Shown here: positions 25,501 to 36,130 of the stretch, one piece after another
Layout: each line of letters starts with the position of its first letter
How positions within the stretch are numbered: position 1 is the stretch's first letter
From: Metopolophium dirhodum
Taxonomy: Eukaryota; Arthropoda; Insecta; Hemiptera; Aphididae
Assembly (NCBI RefSeq): GCF_019925205.1
Contig: NC_083564.1
Location: forward strand, 11,413,491 to 11,477,490
Length of the DNA: 64,000 nucleotides
Direction: 5' to 3'
Translations under genes and position numbers: made by a program
Notes under the pieces: model-generated
Seen by the model: the letters and a program-made list of their open reading frames with translations, nothing else
What the model was told of the DNA's origin: nothing
Database searches by the model: none

Positions 25501-28500
25501 TTGTCCACGGATTGTACAAGAATAAACGCATATTATGGTCGTCTCGCGCGCGATTCATCGTGTCTTACGTAGTTACGTGCGGTTTACATTGGTATAGGTA
25601 CGCATTGTGAACTTCAGAAAATTGAAATATGCAATAATAACAAGTTGAAAAAATGCAGTTTAATTTTGATTTTATATGTTTTTATGATAGATTGATAACA
25701 CCGAAGAGAACAGATGATAATTTTTTATCGCATTACGATTTGGGAATACATTTTTCATTATATTGTTCAACAATTTTGTTCAACAATTTTGTTATTCTAA
25801 AAATCAACAAAATATCATTTAATATTATACAGTTACAGGAAAAAACATTCAAAACTATGCTCAAAAAATGTTTATCCGTAAATTTGAAAGCCAAAAATCG
25901 CAGAATAATTGAATCAAATTTCTGTTTTTTACTTTCCAGACAAATATATATATGCGTAGAATCCCGAGTCTTGGTCTTTAATATACAATTTACCAATAAG
26001 AAGAAAATCATCAAAAACAGAAACTCTTTTATTTATATATATTAGGTTGTATACATGAAATACATCGTCACGAACGAATATTGTATCAGTTGCTGCAGTT
26101 TGTAAGTACCTTTATATTATCGTCGTCAAACTGTTTCCAAAATGTTTTTTATTTAATACTATTTTTGGAACTTGTGTATACAACTAATGACAGATAAAGA
26201 ACTTAAATAAATTGAATGATTTATAGCTTACCGGCGTCCACGATACATTCGTAAGTCGATTCTAAAAGCAATCTTAACTGCGGGTCCATGACTTCAGCCT
26301 GTTTGGCGTGCACTCCGAAAAAATTGGCATCAAAATATTCCAATCCCTTGAGTTTTCCCGTCCTTGACGGTAGGCCGTAAAGACCTTGAATAAATAAATT
26401 CAATACCAAATATGAGTAATATTATATGATAAAGTTTGAAAATATATGTCAGTGTAAATAGGTGATTTTCGCTAACTCGTATTTAATCATCGTCGTCTAC
26501 CGGTTGTAGAAGTTCACAGCATTACATATAGCAGTGCCATAAATATAAAATATTAATATTATTTTATCAACGTTTACAGAGTCTAGGTTATTCATTTATA
26601 GACAGTCTAGACATGATATCGTACATTATTCACTATTATCTAGAGTGGAAAGACATAAAAATGAAATACTTTTACTCCAATCTCCGATTTACGTATCAAT
26701 ATATCATTAACGTGTTGTGATTTTATATAAAAACCTTAAGGCAGCTATATTTTTCTTGTTATGAATTATTGTAAATCATGTATTCGTTAGTATTAAGAAA
26801 AATTACTTTAATAATAATTTAAAATTTAAAATAGGTGCTTATGATTATGATTATGTTTATTATTAATTATTATTATGATTTATGTTACAAAATGCCAAAA
26901 ATGAAATTCAGTATTGGCCGCTATACACGAGGGGTATAACATTTTGTTGACATATAGAAAATGAAACAATTAAAAATGACTGTGATTATTAACACTCGGT
27001 AATTTCATATCAGATTCAGTTGGTACTACCATTGATTTTTGTGTTGGGACCTACGTCAAATTATGTGATAAGATAACAAAAATCTAATATTTTTTTGTTT
27101 ATTTAGGATTGACATTAGTTACAGAAAATAAAATAGTTATTATGGTAACCAATGGCAACTACAAAACATGAACAAACAAAAATAGAAAGGAAACGTTGCC
27201 ATGATCCTTGTGTACAGCCGTACAGGATGATTCCCCAAGCAGGCTTACCCACATTTTTTTTCTTAATAACAAATTTACTCAAGTTCTGATTTTTGAAATT
27301 TTTAAATACACTCAGACAATTTTTTTCAAATTCTAGTTTTTTTTTCGTACTATATATATATACTATACTATACCACAGGAGATTCCTGTGGTGAAACAAA
27401 TTTCTGTTTTTCAAATGAGAACCCGATTTTTTTACAGTAAATTACTTAGTGGATAATTTTTTTTTTAATTTTGATGAACTTACCTAATTCAAAATCCAAA
27501 TGAGTAATTTCTTAGCTATTATATAATATTTGTACTAAGGATAATAGTCCTTAAAAATGGTTTTATAAAAATATAAAATGGATGTAATATTAGACGTAAC
27601 TAGTATTTATTATACTTGGGCCATTTTTACAAATTATTCAAGTTAACAGATTAATATTAATGACTACAGTTTTCAAATCACTATAGCCCCTAGATATGTC
27701 TTATAAATTCATTACCATATGGACCTAAAATCCTTAGAACACAAAGAGTTAAATAACTTAAAAGCTAGTCGTATGGATTTCGATTCTGATACGTCAAATT
27801 TTTCAAAAAAATTATCCACTGAATAATTTACAGTGGAAATGGGGGGTTCTCATTTGAAAAAACAGAAGTTTGTATCCAAACAGCATACTCCTTAGGTAGT
27901 ACAAAATATCTACAACAAATCTCAAGTATTTTAAAATATGATCTTTAAGTACTTATATTTAAAAATCCCAAAAATCGGATTTTGAATGACGACTGCATTA
28001 TTGAAAAAAAAATGAGATAATCATGCTTGGTGAATAACCCTAATAGGCAATGTTCATAATATGCCTGTAGCTTATAGGCTTAAAAAAATACTTTACCGAT
28101 GTTGACAAAAATATCAGAAAAAATTCAAAAAAATTAGATTTTAGTTTTAACCACGTTCAAAAATATACCATTTGTCTATCTCGGTCGAATAAGTTCACAA
28201 AGCCAAGGTATTTCACAGACGCCAATTTCCACGTGAATTGAGGTAGGTATACAATAAGACCGAGATACACCGATAAGTAGGTATATAGTGCACATATTAT
28301 TTATATTTTCTCCCCCAGTCGAATTTTTGTAAATTATGTTTTGCTTATACTACCAAGGGACATGAAAAGAAACACATTTCGCTACAAATCAAGATTTGTT
28401 GACGTTTTATACTTTTACCACGTTTTACCCGGGCAAAGGCAGATTATATATTATAGTATTAAAGACTATAGTATCTACCTATAATATAATATAATATAAT

Positions 28501-29046
28501 ATTATAGGTAGGTTGTAGGTAAAACTATTTGTTTTTAAAAATTCATCATTATTTTATTAGTAATATTAATTGTTCGTAACATTCATCCGATATATTTTGT
28601 GATTTATGACAATTATAAAATACGGTACCCCTACCTATACTACCTATATTACAATATAGACTATAGTAAGTAGGTACCTACCCTAACCTAAATATGTTAT
28701 ATGGAATTACATTTTGTTATTTTGCATTATAAAATTATACGTTCACACGATCACTTTGTGTTAAACCCAATATTGATACTAATAATAATAACAAGATATA
28801 ATTAGTATATGACGTATATTATATTATATTATATTACTTACCGGCCGGCCAACGTCGATCGTCGTCGGTGACCATATCTACACCAGCGAACAGGTTTTCT
28901 CTGAATTCGGCGATTGAATTGGACTCCGGAAGACGTCCGGATATTCCACTGATGACCACTTCATCGTTTCCAAAGTGTGGAATATTACCGTTTACGACCC
29001 CATTTCCGGTTTGTAGTTGACTAGCTTGTGGGTACCTTGCTGGCAT
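11820..29046 (-). CDS. FASN: Fatty acid synthase paralog lacking thioesterase (FASN-A), 27 coding exons, 2114 aa
   Basis: A multidomain cytosolic synthase that would build acyl chains from acetyl- and malonyl-CoA with NADPH. Joined exons give an unbroken 2114-codon frame in the order KS, MAT, DH, pseudo-methyltransferase/KR, ER, KR, ACP. Catalytic residues are kept: KS Cys187 (DTACSGS), MAT Ser604 (GHSVGE) and His706, DH His899, ER NADPH loop HAGTGGVGQ, KR QTNYGFAN, ACP Ser2062 (GMDSLMG). Animal FASN usually has about 2400 residues and ends in a thioesterase; this copy ends in ATNN-stop about 50 residues after the ACP serine. The start is the MPAR methionine, aligned with FASN-B. All 26 introns match those of FASN-B in position and phase, but several are much longer. 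How the chain is released is unknown: a separate hydrolase, transfer to CoA or another acceptor, or a specialised product are possible. The intact frame argues against a pseudogene. Confidence 0.95.
13606..15167 (-). CDS. FASN: FASN-A exons 20-24: pseudo-methyltransferase/pseudo-KR and enoyl reductase
   Basis: Exons: 15167-14862, 14734-14280, 14219-14096, 14020-13844, 13785-13606 (residues 1206-1619). The ER begins around YYAPLNFRDIMLASGKLP and includes the NADPH loop HAGTGGVGQAAI at about 1579. The middle of exon 21 (about 14400-14620) is nearly identical at DNA level to FASN-B 56860-57065, much closer than neighbouring exons. The 60-base intron 21 shows no similarity beyond the splice sites. 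Confidence 0.92.
15233..18097 (-). CDS. FASN: FASN-A exons 14-19: dehydratase and start of the central core
   Basis: Exons: 18097-17984, 17918-17810, 16676-16419, 15971-15795, 15716-15562, 15409-15233 (residues 876-1205). The first hotdog half carries GHAIDGRVLFPATGYL with His899; the second carries YIDTMLQFSILG with the expected Asp. Exon 16 is 6 bases longer and exon 19 is 3 bases longer than in FASN-B, both multiples of three. Intron 15 (about 1.1 kb) has some G/C-richer patches that may be repeats. Confidence 0.92.
19330..19560 (+). pseudogene. Decayed reverse-transcriptase C-terminus in FASN-A intron 13
   Basis: The plus strand, with frame changes and stops, reads RWFSHIMGINEVTLEK, then a RGRxKKRWLDRI-like piece, then KDMQIAGVTKEEVRDRAK and GNAST. 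These are the usual closing motifs of LINE-type endonuclease/reverse transcriptases. It lies opposite to the host gene and is inactive. Confidence 0.7.
19621..23008 (-). CDS. FASN: FASN-A exons 7-13: malonyl/acetyl transferase domain
   Basis: Exons: 23008-22886, 22736-22506, 22434-22245, 22152-21923, 20225-20088, 20017-19845, 19765-19621 (residues 466-875). FSGMGSQWAGM opens the domain, GHSVGE holds nucleophile Ser604 and FHSKYI holds His706. The segment around Arg629, which holds the malonyl carboxylate in animal FAS, reads ISALRARC here and AAFWRGRS in FASN-B. Arg is kept, but the flanking Trp and Gly are replaced by Leu and Ala. Intron 10 (21922-20226) carries a LINE remnant. Exon 12 uses a GTGGGT donor. 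Confidence 0.92.
20370..21552 (-). mobile_element. 5'-truncated LINE in FASN-A intron 10
   Basis: A minus-strand frame at 21555-20989 carries reverse transcriptase motifs QGSHLGPLLFLIFINDLP and the catalytic FADD. It continues after a break into a C-terminal stretch (RDSLTQDYIGLVSLSLRRKL, about 20990-20680). The 3' end is AT-rich with TTTA-type repeats near 20345-20390. The element lacks its 5' half and first domains. It is co-oriented with the gene and absent from the matching FASN-B intron. Confidence 0.85.
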
Positions 29047-29061
29047 AGTAGCTGCCTTTGG
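23082..29061 (-). CDS. FASN: FASN-A exons 1-6: ketoacyl synthase domain
   Basis: Exons: 29061-28842 (ATG at 29046, 15 leader bases after the acceptor), 26384-26232, 25460-25086, 23883-23645, 23579-23349, 23273-23082. They cover residues 1-465. Signatures are EVVISGISGRLPES at the N-terminus, the Cys187 elbow DTACSGS, EAHGTGT and KSNMGHSEPASG (the two catalytic His), and NSFGFGGANAHV. FASN-B has the usual DTACSSS; the second serine is Gly here. The exon 6 donor is GTGCAT, weaker than the GTAAAT of FASN-B. Exons 3-5 are markedly GC-rich compared with the matching FASN-B exons, though the protein is similar. Confidence 0.93.
24816..24844. repeat. Interstitial telomere-type repeat (CCTAA)n
   Basis: Four or more consecutive CCTAA units, the complement of the insect telomere repeat TTAGG, in FASN-A intron 3. 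Such short internal runs can arise when telomerase or end-joining repairs a break. Confidence 0.8.
27395..27872. repeat. Inverted-repeat (foldback) element in FASN-A intron 1
   Basis: The left arm (about 27395-27464) and right arm (about 27798-27872) are inverted copies: ctgtttttcaaatgagaacc on the left pairs with ggttctcatttgaaaaaaca on the right, and 'agtggataattttt' pairs with 'aaaaattatccact'. The arms are about 65-75 bases and the centre about 330. Intron 1 is 2.46 kb here and under 100 bases in FASN-B. The open frame at 27115-27414 is not taken as a gene. Confidence 0.75.
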
Positions 29062-29714
29062 CTATTAAAACATTATGATAAACAGATAAATATTAATCGC
29101 TTGTTATGAAACCAACATAAAATATTATTACAAAATAAAATTTTAGGCAAATTATTCTTTGACGTACAGTCAAATTCGTAATGAGGGAGGGGGTATTGTG
29201 GATAGACACAATAAAATGTTAGGTATAGTAGATTATGCGTAATATATTACTTTTTTTTATAAATAATTTTAAACGTGACAGGCTCTAGTAGGTACATAAA
29301 CAGTATATAACAAAAACAATTGTTCATAGATAAATGTAAAATACAAAGATAAATAACACAATAATATAGTTATGAAATGTTAAAAATAAATTACAATAAG
29401 TTTTAATTAGGTAAGTGAAAGTTTTGTGAAACAAAAAAATCAATATTTAATTCATTAGAAAATTATAGGTACATTATTCTGTTGCTGGTAAAGTTGTTAG
29501 CATAATAGTTCGTTACTTCCATATTCTAGTAAAATGTACTTACAGTTAGAGTGCTACGTGTAGAACCTAGAAGGAAAAGCGACACAGGAAATCTAGACAA
29601 TCAATTTTTCCGGAAAAATTTTATTCCTGTGGAATGTAAATCAAGACTAATTGCACACGTTATACTAAATCATTGATTCCGTCTATGCCACTTTATAGTG
29701 GTTGATGTTAATAT
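29062..29714. other. FASN: Upstream flank of FASN-A first coding exon
   Basis: An acceptor (AATAG) precedes the ATG exon at 29062, so at least one non-coding first exon must lie further upstream on the minus strand. I cannot place it. A GTAAGT-type donor on the minus strand near 29540 is one weak candidate border. Confidence 0.45.
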
Positions 29715-30305
29715 ATAATATAATATTTATTTATTTATTTATGACGTACGAGTATAAGCCCTTTTACAAACAAAACAAAATTTACAAGCTGTTGACACAA
29801 AGAAACTAAAAATTTAAATTTAAATTTAAACTATTATGTGATAATTTTGAAAATATAATTAAACATTATGCTTTAAAAATAACAAAGTCTTAACTTTAAA
29901 GGGTAGGCAAGAAAAAATTTAAGAGAGGATTTGAATGAGTAGATAGACGGTAATGACATTTTCTATAGGAAAATTTGCTTCGTCGTGAATTGTTTTTAAG
30001 TTACAGTCTATGTGTAGAGTATGGTTTGATATGTATGGAGGGGAGTTTACTAATTTTCTTAAGGTCCTATTTTGAAAAGCATGTATCTTATTTAGATTGG
30101 ACTTTTTAGCATTTCCCCATAGCTGGAGTCCGTACGTCCAGATGGGTTTTAATAAGGTTTTGTACATGAGGAGTTTGATATTAATAGGACCAATAGGGGT
30201 GACTTTGTTACCAATAACATTTTTAAGCATACGTAGCCGATTGTTTAGGGATAGTTTTTTTCACTTAAATGTTGAGCCCAAGTTAAGCGCCGATGAAGTG
30301 TTAGA
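29715..30305 (-). mobile_element. 3' remnant of a Jockey-like LINE
   Basis: A minus-strand frame (30230-29919, extending upstream with LSLNNRLRMLKNVIGN) carries the typical C-terminal reverse transcriptase block LLMYKTLLKPIWTYGLQLWG, then RKLVNSPPYISNHTLH. The 3' end is TTTA-rich (about 29725-29742), followed by 'cccttttacaaa', as in the element at 20370. It is 5'-truncated and inactive. Confidence 0.8.
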
Positions 30306-30451
30306 CTAATATATTTTATTGTGGGTGATAAAGGGAAATAAAGGTGAAAAACAAATTAGTAAGCTCGATCCTTCTTTGAGTTGACGACAAAGACGTGGTG
30401 GAAACGTTAAATCAAAATAGAGTAACCTCGTTGAGGTTTTCATAATATATG

Positions 30452-31147
30452 CAGGGTTGGGTAGTAACGTAACGAAAATTACAAATTTGTTATAACTAAT
30501 TACTGTAACGCAGTTACTTTATCAGTAGCACAGCAGTAATTTCATTACATTTTACTTAAAGTAACACAATTGTAACAAAATTACTTTTGAAAAGTAATTT
30601 CTATGAAGTAACGCACTAATGCGTTATTTTCCACGTTATTAAAATAATAGTTTTGAATGTATTACAAAAACTGAAAAACAAGCCAATAGGATATCCCAGA
30701 AAAATTAAAAATCAATTATATTTTTTTTTTTTCCGATAATAGTTAACAATATTACTAAACATTCTAGGATTTTTATTAGCAAATAGAAAATAGTTCGGTT
30801 TAAAAATAAAATTTAATTAAAATTAATTATGAGTTATTATGACTTATGACTATATAGCCATATAGGTGAGATGGTTGTACATTTGTACATAATAGGTTTA
30901 TTATCACTAGGTCTATGATGGTAAAATATATATAATTTATATAATTGAAACATATAAATTGAATATGTTTAAAAAAAAAATAATAAAAAAAAGTAACGTT
31001 ATTTGTAAAGCACTACTTTATTAATACAAAAGTAATGTAACGTGATAAAAATAATTTTAGGTAACGCAAATGTAATTTAAATAAAAATATTTGAACTAAC
31101 GAGTAACGTAATTTCATTACTTTTTAAAATTAATTTACCCAACACTG
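30452..31147. mobile_element. hAT-like non-autonomous element, about 696 bp
   Basis: The left end reads CAGGGTTGGGTAGTAACG; the right end, reversed, reads CAGTGTTGGGTAAAT. The interior is rich in 'aagtaac / gtaatttcattac' strings. The 8-base flanks (aatatatg and gatatgtg) match at 6 of 8 positions, a worn target duplication. No open frame. Confidence 0.65.
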
Positions 31148-33078
31148 GATATGTGCAAAAGGTAGATATATCATCACACTGTTATTTTTTATATCAATTA
31201 AAATGTAATTTTATGACAAGTTTGTAAACGATGTTTAAGTGTCTGAAGTAATACAAATATATTATAGTTAAATGAATAATACTATTCAATAAATAATAAT
31301 TATATCTTATCGATTTGTTAAATTAGTTATAATAAATTGTTACAAATACCAATATGTATTAGTAGTAAGTAACTGAATTTTGAATGTACATAGGTAGTTT
31401 TAATAATATTCTAATCTATTGAAATATATTGAAATTCTTATAGAATAAAAATTGAAAACCAGACATTTTTCTTTTTAAATTCACGATTCTATAGAAATAC
31501 ATATAGAAGCTAAAATAATAGCATATTATAGATAAATGTCTTGAAGAAAATTCAAGCTTGTGTAAAATATATTTTGTCTTAAAAATTAAAATTAAATAAC
31601 CAAAACGCTGTTTGTTTAGGAACCTAACATTTTTTTGATAATTCAATTCACAATTTTATAAATGGAAATTTTTAAAATAACTTCATTAAACAATATTAAA
31701 TGTTTTTTCTAGTAGGAGCGGGTAAACTGAAAAAAAAAATTGGATTGGACTTCGAACATTGAAACCCCCTTATCTCCGAATCCAGTCTATTTTCCTTATA
31801 AAGTCTAAATCGTATACAATAGTATATCATGTTATTATAAATTATAATACATTCGACTTCAAATTGACCTTTATTCGACATCTATGAGTAATTTGGTTAA
31901 ATTTTTAATAAATTTGCATATATATATATTTAACAAAACATTAAGTATTTGAATTATATGAAATACCTGATTCTTAAATTTAAAGAATTATAGGTAATGA
32001 AAAAATCGTACCTAGTCTAATAAATCAGTTAATATTTCGTGCGTGCATGATGACGAGAAGAAAAAGACCTTCAGCCATTAAAAAACATTAACTTTATTAA
32101 CACTTTTCATTATTCAAAAACACTTTGTTTCCAAGATCAGAATTATACCTGTATGCATACAGAAAATATTGAACTGGAGTCACTTATTCGGCACACATCA
32201 GATTAATCACAATCGTTGCCGTCGTTTTGGTTTAGCAAAAACGCAAAAAAACTCAATAAAACTTCAATAAAACTGACATATAGGTAGGTACTGTATCATA
32301 TTATATTCTGTGTCAGCGAAATATTTTAATATTTCGTGTGACTGATTAATAAGACACTTTTATAATATTAGTGTATAAACTTGTTCTAAATTAATATTAT
32401 ATTTAATATCTGAATGTATTATATGTGTTTATATTATTATTGATTAAATATACAATCATTATAATATTATACGTCGTTGTATTAAATATTAATTAGTCAA
32501 TATCAATAAATAGTAGTCGTTCTAACTCATAACATACACTGATCTTTATCATAGGTATAACATAATTTTTAACAGATTTATTACCCTAATTAATATCTAA
32601 AAAAAAAATTGAATCAAGAATTCAATAATATATCGTACTTATCATGCCATTAAATTGAAAATGGCTGGAAAACGATTTCAAACGGACCTCTGTAACAATC
32701 GACATTCTGCAAAATATAAGTTAGGTTATAACCTAACCCACTGCCCAAAATCCAAAAGGTGTTAAAAAGCGTTCTTTAGAAAAACAGACATTAATATAAT
32801 ATATTACCATATATTTTATTTTTTACTAACTTTTATGGCTATTATTTTTTAAGTTTTACTTTTTTAAATAACAATATAGGTACATTTTTAATTTCTTATT
32901 CCAGTTTGACATAGATACGCAAAACATAATACTTCAAAAGTGCCTAATATTACACAATACACATATTGTTATAGATTATTATTATTATATTATAAACTAT
33001 ACCAATGAGTATGATTCAGCCTATACCACATTCGGACATTGATCAATACCTAGTGACATTGACAGTAGGTCCAAACCT
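31148..33078. other. No gene seen
   Basis: AT-rich intergenic DNA. The short frames at 31416-31646 and 31696-31881 are low-complexity. No RNA gene was recognised. Confidence 0.55.
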
Positions 33079-33492
33079 TTAAGAGGACGTTGCACCCGTA
33101 TATTGTGTCTCTCCGTCTTACAAATGTCTAACATAGCAAAAACTGTTTTATTGCGGGAAAGAACCGAGACGCCATTGACTAAGAAACGAAATTTTCGCCA
33201 TATAAAAAAGAAGAACTTTGGCTGTGCAATTTCGTTATCGGAACTTCAAAAAAAGTTATTAAAGTTTGAAAAACACAAATAATTATGGATTTTGAACCAA
33301 TAAGAACTTTTTTCGTATAAGTGATGTCAAAAAAATAAAAACAGCCAAAGTTCTCCTTTATATGTGGTGAAAATTTTGTTTCTTAGTTACGACTGTAACC
33401 TTTTCGGTTCTTTCCCGCGCCAAAACGTTTTTGCTATGCCGTACGTGTGTAAAACGGAGACAACATATGCAGGTGAGACGTCCTCCTAAGTA
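33079..33492. mobile_element. Foldback element with about 160-base arms
   Basis: The left arm (33079-33235) and right arm (about 33345-33492) are inverted copies. Shared strings include gaggacgt, 'catagcaaaaac', 'cgggaaagaacc', 'aactaagaaac' / 'gactaagaaac' and 'gaactttggctgt'. The ends read TAAGAGGACGT and, reversed, TTAGGAGGACGT. It looks like a foldback MITE. A transcript could form a long hairpin. Confidence 0.75.
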
Positions 33493-34985
33493 GAAATGAA
33501 CATTAGTTTCTGAGTGTAAAAATAAAAATTATTATTCTTCAAACTCTTGAATTGTGGTATAAAATTAACACACACAAAAATTAATATTTTTGATAAAATT
33601 TGAAATGTAATATGTAATTATATTATAGTAGGTACAGGTACATAATATACCATAAACGTCACTAGTAAGTAGTGATTATCATGTAATTTCTGTGTAATCA
33701 TTTAAAACTTTTGACCACTTTCTAAAAATTTCAAAATTGTACGGAATGTTTGGAACGAGAGCAATAATTCGACCTTACCCAAATGTAGAAGTGTGTAATT
33801 ATAAATTATAATGTACATTGTACGGTATTTAATTGAACGGGAATACGATCGCCGATAAAACAAAAACATACATTATTAGCAATGAAAATAATATTTTTTT
33901 AATATTATTATTATTATTTATTCGAGTCGATAACATTATAATGATAAATTAAGGTTATATCGCGTTCGGATAGGTTAAATAATCAATCATTTTCAGTATT
34001 TACAAAACGTTATCTTGTAACATTGATCTTTTAACACACACGGATTTAATGTGCGAACATCACTTTACATATTCAAATATACAGCAGCAGGTAAATTGCT
34101 TTATAATTTTTACATAAAAATTATTTATTTTTAAGTTGAAACTTACCGTGTTTTTGATCTACCGGCACATAGCAGTTCGCGTAATATGTGTAATTAGGCG
34201 GTGGGGGGGAGGCTTGAGTGTACGTAGCAACCACGGTTTTTTTTTTTAAATCAGTAACCTCGTCATTTTGTCATTAATTATTATGTTTAATTAGTTCTTA
34301 TTTTATATATTGATTTTATCTATTTATATTCAATAAATTAATAATATATATATAGTACACAGTCCTTTTTTAGTACCTATGTGATTATAGATATTAAATG
34401 TCCACGAGGGAGTAGTGGGGCAAAGTTGCTCATTTTGTAATCCATGTTCGTAACACAAACTTAGATCTTATCACATCCAGTTGAAATTGCACCCCTGGTG
34501 GTATGGATTACATAATAATAAAATTCGTTGTTCGTTTATCCATATAAAAAGGGAAGATATAGTATGTAGCTAAATATATTATGGCATACATATTGAATAT
34601 CACCAGCCTCGAAACACAACATTTTCCCGATCACCCGTCATAGGCATATGAAATTGATCGAACAAAAAAATATACTAGGGACTTCTCGGTAACCTGCAGC
34701 TCGATAATTTCCAAGATTTTGGTAACCCGTTCGCTTAAGACGTAGATACTTACAGGAAAAACGTCGATATGTATAAATATCTGACACTTAGCAATCAGTC
34801 CCTTCCGAAGAGATACGAATCAAATTTTCGTCCAGTCACGTGTTTTATATTGAATTTATATATTTAGTACATATACATATATATATATAATAATTATTTT
34901 TGCACTTACTGTGTCTACGCTTTGAATATTATAATATTTGCGCGCCTAATTATTAGATAAGAAAAATAAGATATACATGAGTACT
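33493..34985. other. No gene seen
   Basis: AT-rich DNA with a TTA microsatellite near 33896-33920. A CACG/GTAAGTTTC donor-like site reads on the minus strand near 34142-34150; it could end a non-coding FASN-A first exon, but nothing confirms this. Confidence 0.45.
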
Positions 34986-35482
34986 AAGCGACCTGTGTGA
35001 GTTGATCTCGCGATCACGTGAAAACAAATCACAGGTACCTATCCAGAGCCCGCGGACGATTCGTCTGGGCGAATCCAAAAACTGCCATTGACGCTCGAAC
35101 GCTGCAATAACATTATTTGCGCTAGCCACTTATATATTATAATTTTTGATGAACAATTGATGAGAGTAATTTGTTCGATGGCACATCGGTCGGCAATCTC
35201 GGAAAAGTAGAAAAAATGTTCGCAAATAAAAAAAATGTGTTACGCCAACGAATTAGAAACCTGTCGCCGTTCGTCTTTGCTCGAATGCCTACTTAGTATA
35301 TTATTATCATAACACTATACTAGCCCCTCGATCGATGATTTTGACGTCTTAACGTCAAGAGAACAAATCGAACCCGAAAACGTCATGACGACCGCGCTCG
35401 TGTACGGTGATTTATAATCACGTATAAGGCGTATTTATATATTATAGTCACGTTAAACACTATAATATCAAATAATAATATA

Positions 35483-35621
35483 GTCGAACGTGGTTGACTC
35501 GAAACCGTACGATACGTCGAACTTTTCCTCCGTTCCCTAGAATTTCCTACGATCGTATTATTCCCAGGATAACTCGAACTTTTTGGTCGGTCCCTTCAAT
35601 GTTGAGTCAACCACGTTCGAC
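35483..35621. repeat. Perfect 18-bp inverted repeat inside the CpG-rich block
   Basis: gtcgaacgtggttgactc at 35483-35500 is exactly complementary to 35604-35621. The arms enclose about 100 bases. No protein or element is recognised. It may be ends of a small element or a paired regulatory site. Confidence 0.75.
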
Positions 35622-35949
35622 CGTATTACATCCGGACGACTTACTTGGTAACCTGCGATATAGTTTTTTTGCTGGTTTATCTCTCTTGGGTCCGTTGCGG
35701 ATTTCGGCGACGACAACGACGATGACGATGGTGCCGACGGAGCCGGTATATAATCCAAAGATTGCGGAGACGCGGACGTGCACTTATTAATATTGATCGC
35801 TGTGGACCGCTGTAGATCACTGACGGAAGTGCGCGGACGGTGGCGGCGGTGCGCGATTTCGGAGTCCACATCGCATCCATAAAGGCAGTTATCGGGCCGT
35901 TATCAGTGGTCGGACGGGGGGCGACCGCCAGCCCGGGGAGAAAAGACCA

Positions 35950-35975
35950 ATTATTATTATTATTATTATTATTAT
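35950..35975. repeat. (ATT)n microsatellite
   Basis: About eight consecutive ATT units. Confidence 0.9.
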
Positions 35976-36130
35976 ACACCGAAGAAAGGACGACGATGAC
36001 GGGAGACGGCCGGACAAACATCGTAGTAAGTCGTGCGTGCGTGCGCACGTACCTACCTCGGTGGGTCGTAATTATTTGTTTTTCGAAAACGATCAACTTA
36101 GCGATTATAGGTCAACTAGATAAATTATGA

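Larger units (their letters stand above)
34990..36130. promoter_or_regulatory. CpG-rich block, possible promoter/5' leader region
   Basis: This kilobase is clearly richer in G+C and CpG than its surroundings (for example 35820-35945 and 35990-36065). It holds overlapping open frames on both strands, which is expected from composition, with no recognisable protein. It lies 6-7 kb upstream of FASN-A on the promoter side. Minus-strand donor-like sites occur near 35648 (CCAA/GTAAGT) and 36050. I infer a promoter or untranslated exon for FASN-A or an unseen transcript. Confidence 0.4.

Noticed and set aside
25052..25572. Several long open frames (both strands) over FASN-A exon 3
   Set aside because: They are shadows of the GC-rich KS exon; only the frame carrying DTACSGS fits the spliced gene.
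25653..26045. 130-codon plus-strand frame in FASN-A intron 2
   Set aside because: Composition is Ile/Lys/Asn/Phe-rich as in AT-rich noise, with an overlapping minus-strand frame and no motif.
27115..27414. 99-codon minus-strand frame in FASN-A intron 1
   Set aside because: Partly overlaps the foldback arm; no recognisable domain.
35494..36130. Overlapping frames of 96-139 codons in the CpG-rich block
   Set aside because: The translations are Arg/Thr/Pro-rich and unlike any family; low stop frequency is expected from the base composition.
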